NCBI RefSeq assembly: GCF_000380335.1 | Contig: NC_021149.1 | Coordinates: 930,001 to 994,000 of the forward strand | Direction: 5' to 3' | DNA length: 64,000 nucleotides | From: Azotobacter vinelandii CA | GTDB lineage: Bacteria > Pseudomonadota > Gammaproteobacteria > Pseudomonadales > Pseudomonadaceae | Part shown: positions 7,699 to 18,264 of the stretch, one piece after another | Layout of the letters: every line of letters begins with the position of its first letter | Numbering within the stretch: position 1 is the first letter of the stretch | Notes under the pieces: generated by a model | Told to the model about the DNA's origin: nothing | Database searches by the model: none | What the model saw: the letters and a program-made list of their open reading frames with translations, nothing else | Translations under genes and position numbers: made by a program

Positions 7699-8649
7699 TC
7701 AGTTGTTGTCGCCGACGGCGTTGCGGCGGATCTGCCACTGTTTCCACTCGAAGCCCAGCACCACCAGCAGCGACAGGGCGAAGGGCAGCAGCAGGTAGAG
7801 GCCGCGGAAGACGACCAGCGCGGCCAGCACGTCCGCCGGATCGAGTTCTGGCAGGGTGGCCAGGAAGGTCACCTCGAGCACGCCGAGGCCGCCCGGGGCG
7901 TGCGATAGCAGGGCCAGGGAGAAGGAGGCGAGGAACACGCCGAGCACCACCAGGTAGCCGGGATTGTTTTCCGCCGGCAGGGCGAAATAGATGATCGCCG
8001 CGGCGCAGAGCAGCTCCAGCGGCCCGGCGAGCAACTGACGGCCGACGATCGGCAGGCTCGGGTACTCGATGTGCAGCTTGCCCAGGGTCCAGGGCTTGAG
8101 CTGGAGCCACGAGCCGAGCACGTAGAGGGCCACCAGCGCCAGGAAGGTGCAGCCGATCGTCACCGAGAACTGCGCGGGAAGGTCGGCCACGCGCTGGATC
8201 AGCGAGGGTTGCAGCACCAGCACGCAGCCGCTGGTCAGCAGGGCGCCGAGGGCGAAGGTGAGGGAACAGAAGACGATGAGGATGCCGATCTCGTGGGGCG
8301 ACAGGCCCTTGGTGCGGTAGGCGCGGTAGCGCACCATGGCGCCGGAGAACACCGAGGCGCCGATATTGTGGGCCAGGGCATAGGTGGTGAAGGAGCAGAG
8401 GGTGATGAAGCGCCAGGAGATGCACTTGCCCAGGTGGGCGACGGCGATGCGGTCGTACCAGGCCAGCGCCCAGTAGGCGCCGCAGGTGGCCAGCGCGGCC
8501 ATCAGCCAACTGCTGACGGAAATCGCCCGCAGGCTTTCGGCGATGTCATCCAGGGAGATGTTGCGCAGTTCGCGGTAAAGCAGGAAACAGGACAGCACTA
8601 CCGCCACGAGACCGATCAGCGTCCAGATGAGATCGCTTCGTTTTTTCAA
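7699..8649 (-). CDS. UPF0104/lysylphosphatidylglycerol synthase-type membrane protein
   Basis: A 316-residue integral membrane protein with about eight hydrophobic helices. It matches the flippase-like domain of MprF (LPG synthase TM region): FITLCSFTTYALAHNIGASVFSGAMVRYR-like spacing, SHAPGGLGVLEV near the C-terminal third, and a final helix LLPFALSLLVVLGFEW. It has no cytosolic aminoacyl-transfer domain, so it is a stand-alone lipid-transport-like protein. Its lipid substrate is unknown. Lone gene with its own promoter region (8650-8700). Confidence 0.72.
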   Translation of the reverse strand: MKKRSDLIWTLIGLVAVVLSCFLLYRELRNISLDDIAESLRAISVSSWLMAALATCGAYWALAWYDRIAVAHLGKCISWRFITLCSFTTYALAHNIGASVFSGAMVRYRAYRTKGLSPHEIGILIVFCSLTFALGALLTSGCVLVLQPSLIQRVADLPAQFSVTIGCTFLALVALYVLGSWLQLKPWTLGKLHIEYPSLPIVGRQLLAGPLELLCAAAIIYFALPAENNPGYLVVLGVFLASFSLALLSHAPGGLGVLEVTFLATLPELDPADVLAALVVFRGLYLLLPFALSLLVVLGFEWKQWQIRRNAVGDNN

Positions 8650-8939
8650 AGGGTTGGCTCCTTATTGCTCTCGACGGCCGTCCTGTACGACGCTTCGGGT
8701 GGTCATTTCGTGGCCAGCTTAACGCATGGCGCCGCGCAGTATCCTGAAGCCGACCGTCGGGCTCAACCCATTCGCTCGTTCCGACCCGCTCCCGATATCG
8801 CGCGACCCCGGCTTTGTCCCGTGGCTGGAGACATCGTGCGAGTCGCCGCCAGGCGCCTGGGACGTGTCTGGCAGGGCGATTGTCGCCGCCGGCGATGATA
8901 TCCGTAAGACATCAGCACCGGTCGACGGAGGCGGAGGGG

Positions 8940-10640
<1,701 letters not shown>

Positions 10641-10656
10641 GGCGTTCGTTCCTGTC

Positions 10657-10737
10657 TGTAGGGTGGACAACGCTCTGCTTGTCCACCGCGTTTTCCGTGA
10701 GCGGTGGAAAAGCCTGCGGCGTTTTCCACCCTACGCA
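10657..10737. repeat. Palindromic intergenic repeat, copy A (ureB-ureC gap)
   Basis: An 81-bp unit bounded by GTAGGGTGGA (10658-10667) and its reverse complement TCCACCCTAC (10725-10734), with a nested GTCCACCGC/GCGGTGGA pair. Its ends match a second copy at 14061-14166. It fills most of the gap between two cistrons of the urease operon. MITE- or REP-like; a transcript through it would fold into a stem. Confidence 0.75.
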
Positions 10738-10756
10738 AAGGTATGGGGAGGGACGG

Positions 10757-11062
10757 CTACAGTTCGCCCATCACCCGCCCGGCGAAGCCGTAGACGCGGC
10801 GCAGGCCGGCCAGCTCGACCAGCTCGACCTCGCGGCTCTGCCCCGGCTCGAAGCGCACTGCGGTGCCGGCCGGGATGTTCAGGCGCATGCCGCGGGCCAG
10901 GGCGCGGTCGAAGACGAGGGCGTCGTTGGTCTCGAAGAAGTGGTAGTGCGAGCCGACCTGGATCGGCCGGTCGCCGCTGTTGGCCACGTTCAGGGTCAGC
11001 GTGCGGCGGCCGGCGTTGAGTTCGATCTCGCCGTCCTGGATCTGGTATTCGCCGGGGATCAT
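10757..11062 (-). CDS. ureB: Urease beta subunit
   Basis: A 101-residue structural subunit of the (UreABC)3 urease. It starts [19 protein letters not shown] and carries the family patterns [17 protein letters not shown] and [12 protein letters not shown]. Length is normal. The upstream gap to ureA is 82 bp and contains a small GAGAGG/CCTCTC hairpin near 11120-11138. The downstream gap to ureC contains repeat copy A. All three structural genes read the same way and are presumably one transcript from ureD. Confidence 0.95.
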   Translation of the reverse strand: MIPGEYQIQDGEIELNAGRRTLTLNVANSGDRPIQVGSHYHFFETNDALVFDRALARGMRLNIPAGTAVRFEPGQSREVELVELAGLRRVYGFAGRVMGEL

Positions 11063-11144
11063 ATGGGGACTCCTGTGTCGGTATCCGGGCCGGAGGTGGC
11101 GTTCGCCCCTCGGCCCGCCCCTCTCGCGGAGGGAGAGGAAGTTG

Positions 11145-11447
<303 letters not shown>

Positions 11448-12287
11448 TCAGGTGCTCCAGATTCGGGGGGGAAGGGCGTCGCGGCCGAGCAGGGCGGGGC
11501 GCAGCAGGCGCCATAAATCGATCAGCCAGGCGCGGGCGTCCAGTGCCTGGTCGGCCAGGCAGCGGCCGACCAGCAGATCCGGCAGTTGGGTGAGGTCGCC
11601 GCGCACCCGTCCGGGCAGTTCGCGACAGCGCGCCAGCAGTTCGGCGTCGATCTCGCCGCTGGCCAGCAGGGTGGCGAACACCGGCGCGCCGTCCAGGCCG
11701 ACCGGCGAGTCGAGCAGGCCGTCGCCGCCGTCCAGGCACTGGCGCTCGTGCCAGAGCAGGCGGCCGTCGCGGCGGATGTCCAGGGCGGCGCGGTAGCGGC
11801 CGGCGGCGAAGCGCTCGCCGCTGGCCGGGCGGCCGAGGGCGACGATGTCCCAGTGGAACAGCCGGGCGTCGCCCTCCAGTTCGATCCGCGTGGCCAGCTC
11901 GGCCTGGGCGGCGGAGTAGACGATGGTTTCCTGGGGCAGCCATTCCAGGGTGGCGCCGGCCGCCACGCGCAGCCGCAGCCGCTGGGTGGCCGGCGCGGCG
12001 GCGCGGTACCACTTGGCCGCGCCGGGGCTGGTCAGTTGCGCCCAGGCGCCGCTGCCGACCTCGGCGGCGATCTCCAGGCGGTCGCCGCCGGCGATGCCGC
12101 CCGGCGGATGCACGAGGATGTGCTGGCAGACTCGCGGTCCTTCCGGGTAGAGATGTTTCTGCACCCGCAGCGGCCCCGCGTGGCGGCGCCGTACCGGGCG
12201 CGTGGCATCGCCGGCGCGGGCGTAGGCGAGGTCCAGCTCGGCGTGCCAGACGGGGCTGAACGGGACGGGGGCCGAGGGCGCGTTCAT
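11448..12287 (-). CDS. ureD: Urease accessory protein UreD
   Basis: A 279-residue chaperone that binds apo-urease and recruits UreF and UreG for nickel insertion. Family motifs include [21 protein letters not shown] near residue 30, [14 protein letters not shown], and [16 protein letters not shown] with [15 protein letters not shown]. It heads the ureDABC unit. The promoter should lie in 12288-12430. UreF and UreG, its known partners, are not encoded in this window. Confidence 0.93.
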   Translation of the reverse strand: MNAPSAPVPFSPVWHAELDLAYARAGDATRPVRRRHAGPLRVQKHLYPEGPRVCQHILVHPPGGIAGGDRLEIAAEVGSGAWAQLTSPGAAKWYRAAAPATQRLRLRVAAGATLEWLPQETIVYSAAQAELATRIELEGDARLFHWDIVALGRPASGERFAAGRYRAALDIRRDGRLLWHERQCLDGGDGLLDSPVGLDGAPVFATLLASGEIDAELLARCRELPGRVRGDLTQLPDLLVGRCLADQALDARAWLIDLWRLLRPALLGRDALPPRIWST

Positions 12288-12648
12288 CGGGATCTGCCGT
12301 GGTCGAGGAGCGGCCAGTGTAGCGTGGCGCCGAGGGCCGCTCTAGGCTGCTCCGCTCGTCGCGGGTAGGCCGGCCGCGGCGGGTCTGCTTCAATAGCGCC
12401 AAGGCGTCCCGTCGGGACGAGGGGCGCAGGGGCCTGTCGACGTTTGGGCGTAGGCCGCGACGGAGGCCCGTTTGGCGCAGAACAAGGAACGAGGAGAGAA
12501 GTTTGGTCATTCCAAATGAACGACGAGCGACGCCGTGCTGCGCCAAACGGGACCCGTCCCTGCGGGTTGCGCGGCAACGCGGCTCGCGCCCAGGCGTCGA
12601 CAGGCCCTAAGGTTTCCGCACACGACCTTTTTCCGGGAGGGGGTTCCC
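12288..12648. other. Intergenic region between divergent ureD and eutB
   Basis: A 361-bp gap between divergently transcribed genes. Most of it is the nested palindrome at 12430-12607 described separately. The rest should carry the ureD promoter (12288-12430) and the eutB leader (12608-12648, ribosome site GGGAGGGGG). No convincing regulator site was found. Confidence 0.6.
12430..12607. repeat. 178-bp nested palindromic element
   Basis: Outer perfect 13-bp inverted arms GGGCCTGTCGACG (12430-12442) and CGTCGACAGGCCC (12595-12607) enclose a second perfect 14-bp pair, CCCGTTTGGCGCAG (12467-12480) with CTGCGCCAAACGGG (12538-12551). The core GGTCATTCCAAATGA is itself partly palindromic. Related pieces occur at 56034-56060 (core) and 34586-34598 (one arm), so it belongs to a repeat family. 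No coding capacity is evident. MITE-like. Confidence 0.75.
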
Positions 12649-14043
12649 ATGAGCGGTTTTGCCCATGCCGTCGGCGGCCAGACCTGGCGCTTCGACAGTC
12701 TTCGCGAACTGCTGGCCAAGGCCAGTCCGGCGCGCTCCGGCGATTATCTGGCCGGAGTGGCGGCACAGAGCGACGCCGAGCGGGTGGCGGCGCAGATGGC
12801 GCTGGCCGAGGTGCCGCTCGGGCACTTCCTCAACGAGGCGGTGATCCCCTACGAGGCGGACGAGGTCACCCGGCTGATCCTCGACAGCCACGACGCCGTC
12901 GCCTTCGCCCCGGTCGCCCATCTCACCGTCGGCGGCCTGCGCGACTGGCTGCTCGGCCCCGAAGCCGACGAGACGACGCTGGCCGCCCTGGCGCCGGGGC
13001 TGACCCCGGAGATGGCCGCCGCGGTATCCAAGCTGATGCGCGTCCAGGACCTGGTGCTGGTGGCGCAGAAGATCCGCGTGCAGACACGCTTTCGCAACAG
13101 CCTCGGGCTGCGCGGACGGCTCTCCACCCGCCTGCAGCCCAACCATCCCACCGACGATCCGGCGGGCATCGCCGCCAGCGTCCTCGACGGGCTGCTCTAC
13201 GGCAACGGCGATGCGGTGATCGGCGTCAACCCGGCCAGCGACAGCCTGGAGGCGATCGGCGAACTCTTGAAGATGCTCGACGCGGTGATCCAGCGCTACC
13301 AGATCCCCACCCAGGCCTGCGTGCTCACCCATGTCACCTCGTCGATCGCCGCCATCGAGCGCGGCCTGCCGGTCGACCTGGTGTTCCAGTCCATCGCCGG
13401 CACCCAGGCGGCCAACGCCAGCTTCGGCATCGACCTGGAACTGCTGCGCGAGGGCTACGAAGCCGGCCTCGGCCTGAAGCGCGGCAGCCTCGGCGACAAC
13501 CTCATGTACTTCGAGACCGGCCAGGGCAGCGCGCTGTCGGCCAACGCCCACCACGGCGTCGACCAGCAGACCTGCGAGGCGCGCGCCTACGGCGTGGCGC
13601 GGCGCTTCCGGCCACTTTTGGTGAACACCGTGGTCGGCTTCATCGGCCCGGAATACCTCTACAACGGCAAGCAGATCGTCCGCGCCGGTCTCGAGGACCA
13701 CTTCTGCGGCAAGCTGCTCGGCCTGCCGATGGGCTGCGACATCTGCTACACCAACCATGCCGAGGCCGACCAGGACGACATGGACATGCTGCTGACCCTG
13801 CTCGGCGTGGCCGGGGTCAACTTCATCATGGGCGTGCCGGGTTCCGACGACGTGATGCTCAACTACCAGAGCACCTCCTTCCACGACGCCCTCTACGCCC
13901 GGCAGACCCTCGGCCTGCGCGCCGCGCCGGAGTTCGAGGAATGGCTCGCGCGGATGGGCATCCTGCGCCAGGACGGCGGCCGGCTGGTCCTCGGCGACGA
14001 GTTGCCGGCGGCCTTCCGCCCGGCGCTGGCGCGCTTGTCCTGA
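12649..14043 (+). CDS. eutB: Ethanolamine ammonia-lyase large subunit
   Basis: A 464-residue subunit of the adenosylcobalamin-dependent enzyme that converts ethanolamine to acetaldehyde and ammonia. The TIM-barrel hallmarks are clear: [20 protein letters not shown] near 143-162, [29 protein letters not shown] near 286-302, and [25 protein letters not shown] in separate blocks. The start at 12649 follows a GGGAGGGGG ribosome site. eutC follows after a 161-bp gap with a palindromic repeat. There are no shell or reactivase genes around it, so this is a simple cytosolic ammonia-scavenging enzyme. Transport and aldehyde-dehydrogenase partners are not in the window. Confidence 0.95.
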   Translation: MSGFAHAVGGQTWRFDSLRELLAKASPARSGDYLAGVAAQSDAERVAAQMALAEVPLGHFLNEAVIPYEADEVTRLILDSHDAVAFAPVAHLTVGGLRDWLLGPEADETTLAALAPGLTPEMAAAVSKLMRVQDLVLVAQKIRVQTRFRNSLGLRGRLSTRLQPNHPTDDPAGIAASVLDGLLYGNGDAVIGVNPASDSLEAIGELLKMLDAVIQRYQIPTQACVLTHVTSSIAAIERGLPVDLVFQSIAGTQAANASFGIDLELLREGYEAGLGLKRGSLGDNLMYFETGQGSALSANAHHGVDQQTCEARAYGVARRFRPLLVNTVVGFIGPEYLYNGKQIVRAGLEDHFCGKLLGLPMGCDICYTNHAEADQDDMDMLLTLLGVAGVNFIMGVPGSDDVMLNYQSTSFHDALYARQTLGLRAAPEFEEWLARMGILRQDGGRLVLGDELPAAFRPALARLS

Positions 14044-14060
14044 GCCGCAGCGCGTACATG

Positions 14061-14166
14061 TGTAGGGTGGAAAACGACCGCAGGTCTTTTCCACCAGCCG
14101 GTCATCGAGAAGCCTGCGGTGGAAAACGCTGTGCGGTTTTACACGGGGTGGCCATCCACCCTACGC
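14061..14166. repeat. Palindromic intergenic repeat, copy B (eutB-eutC gap)
   Basis: Bounded by GTAGGGTGGA (14062-14071) and TCCACCCTAC (14155-14164), the same ends as copy A at 10657-10737. Inside are further GGTGGAAAA and TTTTCCACC segments that can pair. It lies between two cistrons that encode subunits of one enzyme, as copy A does. Confidence 0.75.
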
Positions 14167-14204
14167 GAGTCTTGGGAAGAGAATCAGCCCGTTTCGAGGT
14201 CGAC

Positions 14205-15017
14205 ATGTCCGACAGATCCCCCGCCACCGAAAATCCCTGGCAGCAGTTGCGTCGCCTCACCCCGGCACGCATCGCCCTCGGCCGCGCCGGCGCCAGCCTG
14301 CCGACCGCGGCGCATCTGGCCTTCCAGTTCGCCCACGCCCAGGCGCGCGACGCCGTGCACCTGCCGTTCGAGCCCGCCGCCCTGCAGGACGGGCTGCGCC
14401 GGCGCGGTCTCGACGGCCTGCTGCTGCGCAGCGCCGCGCGGGACCGCGACACCTACCTGCAGCGCCCCGACCTGGGGCGTCGCCTGCGGCCGGAGTGCGC
14501 CACGCGGTTGCGCGACTGGCACGCCGAGCACGGCGGCGGCCGGGATCTGGCCATCGTCGTCGCCGACGGGCTGTCGGCGCTGGCCGTGCAGCGCCACGCC
14601 CTGCCGCTGCTCGACTGCCTGCTGGAGCGATTGCCGGCCGAGGGCTGGTCGCTGGCGCCGATCAGTCTGGTCGAACAGGGCCGGGTGGCGGTGGCCGACG
14701 AGATCGGCGAACTGCTCGGCGCGCGGATGACGGTCATCCTCATCGGCGAGCGCCCCGGTCTCAGCTCGCCGGACAGCCTGGGCCTGTACTTCACCTTCGC
14801 GCCGCGCGTCGGCCTCACCGACGCCGCGCGCAACTGCATCTCCAACGTGCGCCCGGAAGGCTTGAGCTATGCGATGGCCGCCCACAAGCTGCTCTACCTG
14901 ATGCGCGAGGCCTGCCGCCGCCGGCTCTCCGGGGTGGAGCTGAAGGACGAGGCCGAGGTGGCGCGGCTGGACGGCGCCGGCTCGGGGCCGGGCAACTTCC
15001 TGCTCGGCGAGGGCTGA
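14205..15017 (+). CDS. eutC: Ethanolamine ammonia-lyase small subunit
   Basis: A 270-residue subunit that with EutB forms the B12-binding interface of ethanolamine ammonia-lyase. Motifs: [24 protein letters not shown] is split over 18-41, followed by the typical [37 protein letters not shown] and [20 protein letters not shown]. The ATG at 14205 was chosen because it yields the standard length; the open frame extends much further upstream only as an antisense/offset shadow of eutB. It lies 161 bp downstream of eutB across repeat copy B. Confidence 0.95.
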   Translation: MSDRSPATENPWQQLRRLTPARIALGRAGASLPTAAHLAFQFAHAQARDAVHLPFEPAALQDGLRRRGLDGLLLRSAARDRDTYLQRPDLGRRLRPECATRLRDWHAEHGGGRDLAIVVADGLSALAVQRHALPLLDCLLERLPAEGWSLAPISLVEQGRVAVADEIGELLGARMTVILIGERPGLSSPDSLGLYFTFAPRVGLTDAARNCISNVRPEGLSYAMAAHKLLYLMREACRRRLSGVELKDEAEVARLDGAGSGPGNFLLGEG

Positions 15018-15078
15018 GGCTTGCCGGAGGCCGGTGGCGCCCCTAGCATGGGCGCCCCTTCGAACCGGTGAACCCGCC

Positions 15079-15711
15079 ATGGCCCGCCCAGCCCGTCCCG
15101 CTCCCCGCCGGCCCGCCGCTCAGGCGCCAACCCGCCGTCCGGGACCGCCCGAGGCGCCACAGGCCGCGCCGCGGCTGATCCTGTTCAACAAGCCGTTCGA
15201 CGTGCTCACCCAGTTTCGCGGCGGCGACGGGCGGGCGACCCTCAAGGACTTCATCCCGGTCCCCGGCGTCTATCCGGCCGGCCGCCTGGACCGCGACAGC
15301 GAGGGCCTCCTGCTGCTGACCGACGACGGCCGCCTGCAGGCGCGCATCGCCGATCCCCGGCACAAGCTGGCCAAGACCTACTGGGTGCAGGTGGAAGGCG
15401 AGCCGGACGAGGCGCAACTGCAGCGCCTGCGCGAGGGGGTGACGCTCAACGACGGCCCGACCCGCCCGGCCGAGGTGCGCCGGCTCGATGCGCCCGAACT
15501 CTGGCCGCGCGACCCGCCGGTGCGCTTTCGCAAGAGCGTGCCGACCGCCTGGCTGGAGCTGACCATCCGCGAGGGGCGCAACCGCCAAGTGCGGCGCATG
15601 ACCGCCGCGGTCGGCCTGCCGACCCTGCGCCTGGTGCGGGTGCGCATCGGCCCCTGGAGTGTGGACGGTCTGGCGCCGGGGGAGTGGCGGGAGGCGCCGG
15701 CGCGGTTGTGA
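15079..15711 (+). CDS. rluE: 23S rRNA pseudouridine synthase, RluE-like
   Basis: A 210-residue RsuA-family pseudouridine synthase. After a basic Pro/Ala-rich N-terminal tail (about 35 residues) the core shows [14 protein letters not shown], the catalytic-Asp motif [16 protein letters not shown], then KTYWVQVEG and [18 protein letters not shown]. It lacks an S4 domain, as RluE does; E. coli RluE modifies U2457 of 23S rRNA. RluE versus another RsuA-type enzyme is judged from length and motifs only. It is probably transcribed alone. Confidence 0.85.
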   Translation: MARPARPAPRRPAAQAPTRRPGPPEAPQAAPRLILFNKPFDVLTQFRGGDGRATLKDFIPVPGVYPAGRLDRDSEGLLLLTDDGRLQARIADPRHKLAKTYWVQVEGEPDEAQLQRLREGVTLNDGPTRPAEVRRLDAPELWPRDPPVRFRKSVPTAWLELTIREGRNRQVRRMTAAVGLPTLRLVRVRIGPWSVDGLAPGEWREAPARL

Positions 15712-15723
15712 GGGGCGGGGTGC

Positions 15724-15927
15724 TCAGAAACCTTCCAGGCTGCCGATCACCAGGGTCTTGATGACGAAGCCGAGCACGCCGAGGCCGAGGGCGAAGAACA
15801 GCACCAGGGTGCCGAGGCGGCCGGCGTTGGATTTGCGCGCCAGATCCCAGACGATGAACGCCATGAACAGGATGAGACCGCCGACCAGGCCGATCATCAT
15901 CCACTCTTCGAACACTTCGGGTTCCAC
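15724..15927 (-). CDS. DUF2788 small membrane protein
   Basis: A 67-residue protein with two hydrophobic helices (WMMIGLVGGLILFMAFIVW and LVLFFALGLGVLGFVIKTLV) joined by a basic loop LARKSNAGRLG. This layout fits the DUF2788 family of pseudomonad inner-membrane proteins; function unknown. It converges on rluE with a 12-bp gap between the stops. Confidence 0.75.
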   Translation of the reverse strand: MEPEVFEEWMMIGLVGGLILFMAFIVWDLARKSNAGRLGTLVLFFALGLGVLGFVIKTLVIGSLEGF

Positions 15928-15986
15928 TGCGACCTCCTGCGGGGCTTACGGAGAAGGCCGACGAGTATAGCGGAGTCGGCTCCGTC

Positions 15987-16466
15987 TCAGGCGCGCAGGT
16001 GTTCCAGCGGCAGCTCGGTGCTCGACTGCACCTGGCGCAGGACGAAGCTCGAACGCACGCTGGCAACGCCCTCGATGCGGGTCAGGGTGCCGAGCAGGAA
16101 CTGCTGGTAGCTGTCCATGTCCGGCACCACCACCTTCAACTGGTAATCGGCGTCCATCCCGGTGACCAGGCTGCACTCCTGTACCTCCGGACACTTGCCG
16201 ATGACCGCCTCGAAATGCTCGAAGCGGTCCGGGGTGTGCCGGTCCATGCCGATCAGCACGTAGGCGGTGAGGGTCAGGCCGAGCCGCTTGCGGTCGAGCA
16301 GGGCCACCTGGCGCAGGATGTAGCCGTCGTCCTCGAGTTGCTTGACCCGCCGCGAGCAGGGCGAGGGCGACAGGCCGATGCGCTCGGCCAGCTCCTGGTT
16401 GGACAGGCGGGCATCGTGCTGCAGTTCGGCGAGGATGCGCAGGTCGTAGCGGTCGAGTTTGCCCAT
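15987..16466 (-). CDS. Lrp/AsnC-family transcriptional regulator
   Basis: A 159-residue regulator. The N-terminal AsnC HTH spans about 5-60 (LDRYDLRILAELQHDARLSN, then AERIGLSPSPCSRRVKQLE). The C-terminal RAM ligand-binding domain covers 65-150 (YVLIGMDRHTPDRFEHFEAV, VTGMDADYQLKVVVPDMDSY). Such regulators usually respond to an amino acid and control a divergent gene, but nothing is divergent here: the 320-bp upstream stretch leads only to the end of fieF. Effector and target are unknown. Confidence 0.88.
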   Translation of the reverse strand: MGKLDRYDLRILAELQHDARLSNQELAERIGLSPSPCSRRVKQLEDDGYILRQVALLDRKRLGLTLTAYVLIGMDRHTPDRFEHFEAVIGKCPEVQECSLVTGMDADYQLKVVVPDMDSYQQFLLGTLTRIEGVASVRSSFVLRQVQSSTELPLEHLRA

Positions 16467-16786
16467 GGCGGATGGCCTGTGTGAAAAGATTGCCGATTAT
16501 CTTGCTTTCCTGATGACTGATTGCGCAAGTCGTAGTTCATCGGGCAATGTTCGCAATCCTCTGCCGGATTCGCGGGTTTATTCTTTTCCCCACTTCGAGG
16601 CCCGGACATCTGGTCCACCCGGCGCGCCCAACCAGGCGCTCCGGCGCCGCGCGATCTTACCGGGTCGCGCGGCATCCGGGCATGCGCCGCCGACCGGGCA
16701 GCGCGGGAAGGCGGCGAGACTCTCGCCGACGACGGACGGAGCGAAAACGGGAGGACAGGCGCTGGCCTGTCCTCCCGTTTTCCTTT
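16467..16786. other. Intergenic region upstream of the AsnC-type regulator
   Basis: A 320-bp gap. The regulator promoter should lie in its left part, where an AT-richer stretch (about 16480-16600) contains imperfect dyads around GATTGCGCAAGTCG and GGCAATGTTCGCAATCC. The right end holds the strong hairpin terminator at 16744-16781. No gene was seen. Confidence 0.5.
16744..16781. terminator. Strong bidirectional intrinsic terminator
   Basis: A perfect 17-bp stem, with arms 16744-16760 and 16765-16781, and a 4-nt loop. It begins with AAAA and ends with TTTT, so it can terminate transcription in either direction. It lies 6 bp past the stop codon of the fieF-like gene. Confidence 0.9.
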
Positions 16787-17668
16787 TCAGTCTTCGTCCT
16801 GCGGCGGGTCGGTGTGGACCAGCACCTCGGCGCGCGGGAATTCCGCATGGATCGCCCGCTCCACCGCTACGGTGCGGCGGTGGGCTTCGGTCAGCGACAT
16901 TTCGCCCGGCAGGCGCACATGCAACTGGACGAACCAGCGGGTACCGGAGATGCGGGTGCGCAGGTCGTGCACGTCCATGACGTCGGGCACGTCGCCGGCC
17001 AGTTCGGCGATGCGCTGGCGCACCTGCGCGGGCAGCTCGGTGTCCATCAGCACGGTCACCGCCTCATGGCCGATCTGCGCGGCGCTCCACAGGATGTAGC
17101 CGGCGATGCCGATGCCGAACAGCGCGTCCAGCTCGCCGAGGCCGAGATTGACCAGCAGCAGGGCGAGCAGGATGCTGGCGTTGAGCAGCAGGTCGGAGCG
17201 GTAGTGCAGCGAGTCGGCGCGGATCGCCGTGGAGCCGGTCGCCCGCACCACGCGGCGCTGGAACTGCAGCAGGCCGGCGGTGGCCGCGAGCGACAGCAGA
17301 ATCACGACGATTCCCAGGGTCTGCGCATGGAGCGGTTGCGGGTGCAGCAGGCGGTCGATGCCCTGCACGCCGACCAGAAGGGCGCTGACGCCGATGAACA
17401 CCGACTGGCCGAGACCGGCCAGCGCCTCGGCCTTGCCGTGGCCGTAGCGGTGGTCGTCGTCCGCCGGACGCAGCGAGTAGTGCACCGCCAGCAGGTTGAT
17501 CAGCGAGGCGGCGCCGTCCAGCAGCGAGTCGGTGAGGCCGGCGAGCAGGCTGACCGAGCCGCTCAGCCACCAGGCGACCGCCTTGGCCAGTGCCAGGCCG
17601 ATGGCCACCGCCAGGGCGGCGGTGCTGGCCAGGCGCATCAGGCGGGCCTGTTCCTGCGGGGTCTTCAT
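16787..17668 (-). CDS. fieF: Cation-efflux (CDF) transporter, FieF-like
   Basis: A 293-residue inner-membrane H+-coupled exporter of divalent metals. The transport-site residues match FieF/YiiP: D47 and D51 (TDSLLD) and H155 and D159 (ADSLHYRSD). The linker HRYGHGKAEALAGL and a C-terminal cytosolic ferredoxin-like domain (from about 210) with HVRLPGEMSLTEAH are present. The DD-HD site type favours Zn and Fe(II) export. The ATG at 17668 was chosen over an upstream one because it matches the family N-terminus. It ends in a strong terminator. Confidence 0.87.
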   Translation of the reverse strand: MKTPQEQARLMRLASTAALAVAIGLALAKAVAWWLSGSVSLLAGLTDSLLDGAASLINLLAVHYSLRPADDDHRYGHGKAEALAGLGQSVFIGVSALLVGVQGIDRLLHPQPLHAQTLGIVVILLSLAATAGLLQFQRRVVRATGSTAIRADSLHYRSDLLLNASILLALLLVNLGLGELDALFGIGIAGYILWSAAQIGHEAVTVLMDTELPAQVRQRIAELAGDVPDVMDVHDLRTRISGTRWFVQLHVRLPGEMSLTEAHRRTVAVERAIHAEFPRAEVLVHTDPPQDED

Positions 17669-17737
17669 CGGCAGGGGATCTTCGTGGCGACTGTGGGAGC
17701 GGGCGGCATCATAGCAGGGCACTGCGCAGGCGGAGCT

Positions 17738-18157
17738 TCAGGCGGACGGCAGCAGGCCGGCGGCGGCCAGACGTCCGGGGCCGGAATCGCGCTGGATCAG
17801 GCGCGGCTCGCCCGCCGGCAGGCGGCGACCGGTTTCCCGCTCGATCAGCGTCTTGAGCCGCGCCGGGTCGATGCGGCCATCGGCACCGATGCTGCGGCGC
17901 AGGGTTTGTGGCGCCACCGAATAGCTTTCGCCCGGCGGCAGGTAGATGGCGCCGGTGGTGAAGTCGACGGCGAAGGCGATCACCCCGGGGATCACGTAGA
18001 AGAGCAGGCCGATGGCGTCCAGGCCGGCGACCAGATAGTCGATCTGACCCTCGATCTGGCCGCGCCGGTCGGGAAAGAAGATGCTGCCGCAGGCACTCAG
18101 TTGGGTGGTCAGGGCGACGGCCAGCAGGCCGCCCAGAATGCGGGTCCGGAGGTGCAT
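17738..18157 (-). CDS. Putative lipoprotein with a hydrophobic segment
   Basis: A 139-residue protein with a lipoprotein signal ending in LSAC, the lipidated residue being C23. A second hydrophobic stretch (LDAIGLLFYVIPGVIAFAVD, about 46-65) follows, then TTGAIYLPPGESY. The C-terminal half is polar and Arg-rich. Similar conserved proteins occur in pseudomonads without known function. The gene is monocistronic between fieF and the divergent hrpB. Cell-envelope location is inferred from the lipobox. Confidence 0.7.
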   Translation of the reverse strand: MHLRTRILGGLLAVALTTQLSACGSIFFPDRRGQIEGQIDYLVAGLDAIGLLFYVIPGVIAFAVDFTTGAIYLPPGESYSVAPQTLRRSIGADGRIDPARLKTLIERETGRRLPAGEPRLIQRDSGPGRLAAAGLLPSA

Positions 18158-18264
18158 GAAGCTGTCCTGAAGGTGGTCTGGGGGCGGGAACTATAGCAAG
18201 GCCGGCATGACAGGCGTCCATGCTCCATGCCCCCTATAATCGGCGCCCTGCCGTGGAGTGACCG

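Noticed and set aside
12649-15017. Ethanolamine microcompartment locus
   Set aside because: Only eutB and eutC are present; the flanking genes are urease genes and an rRNA pseudouridine synthase.
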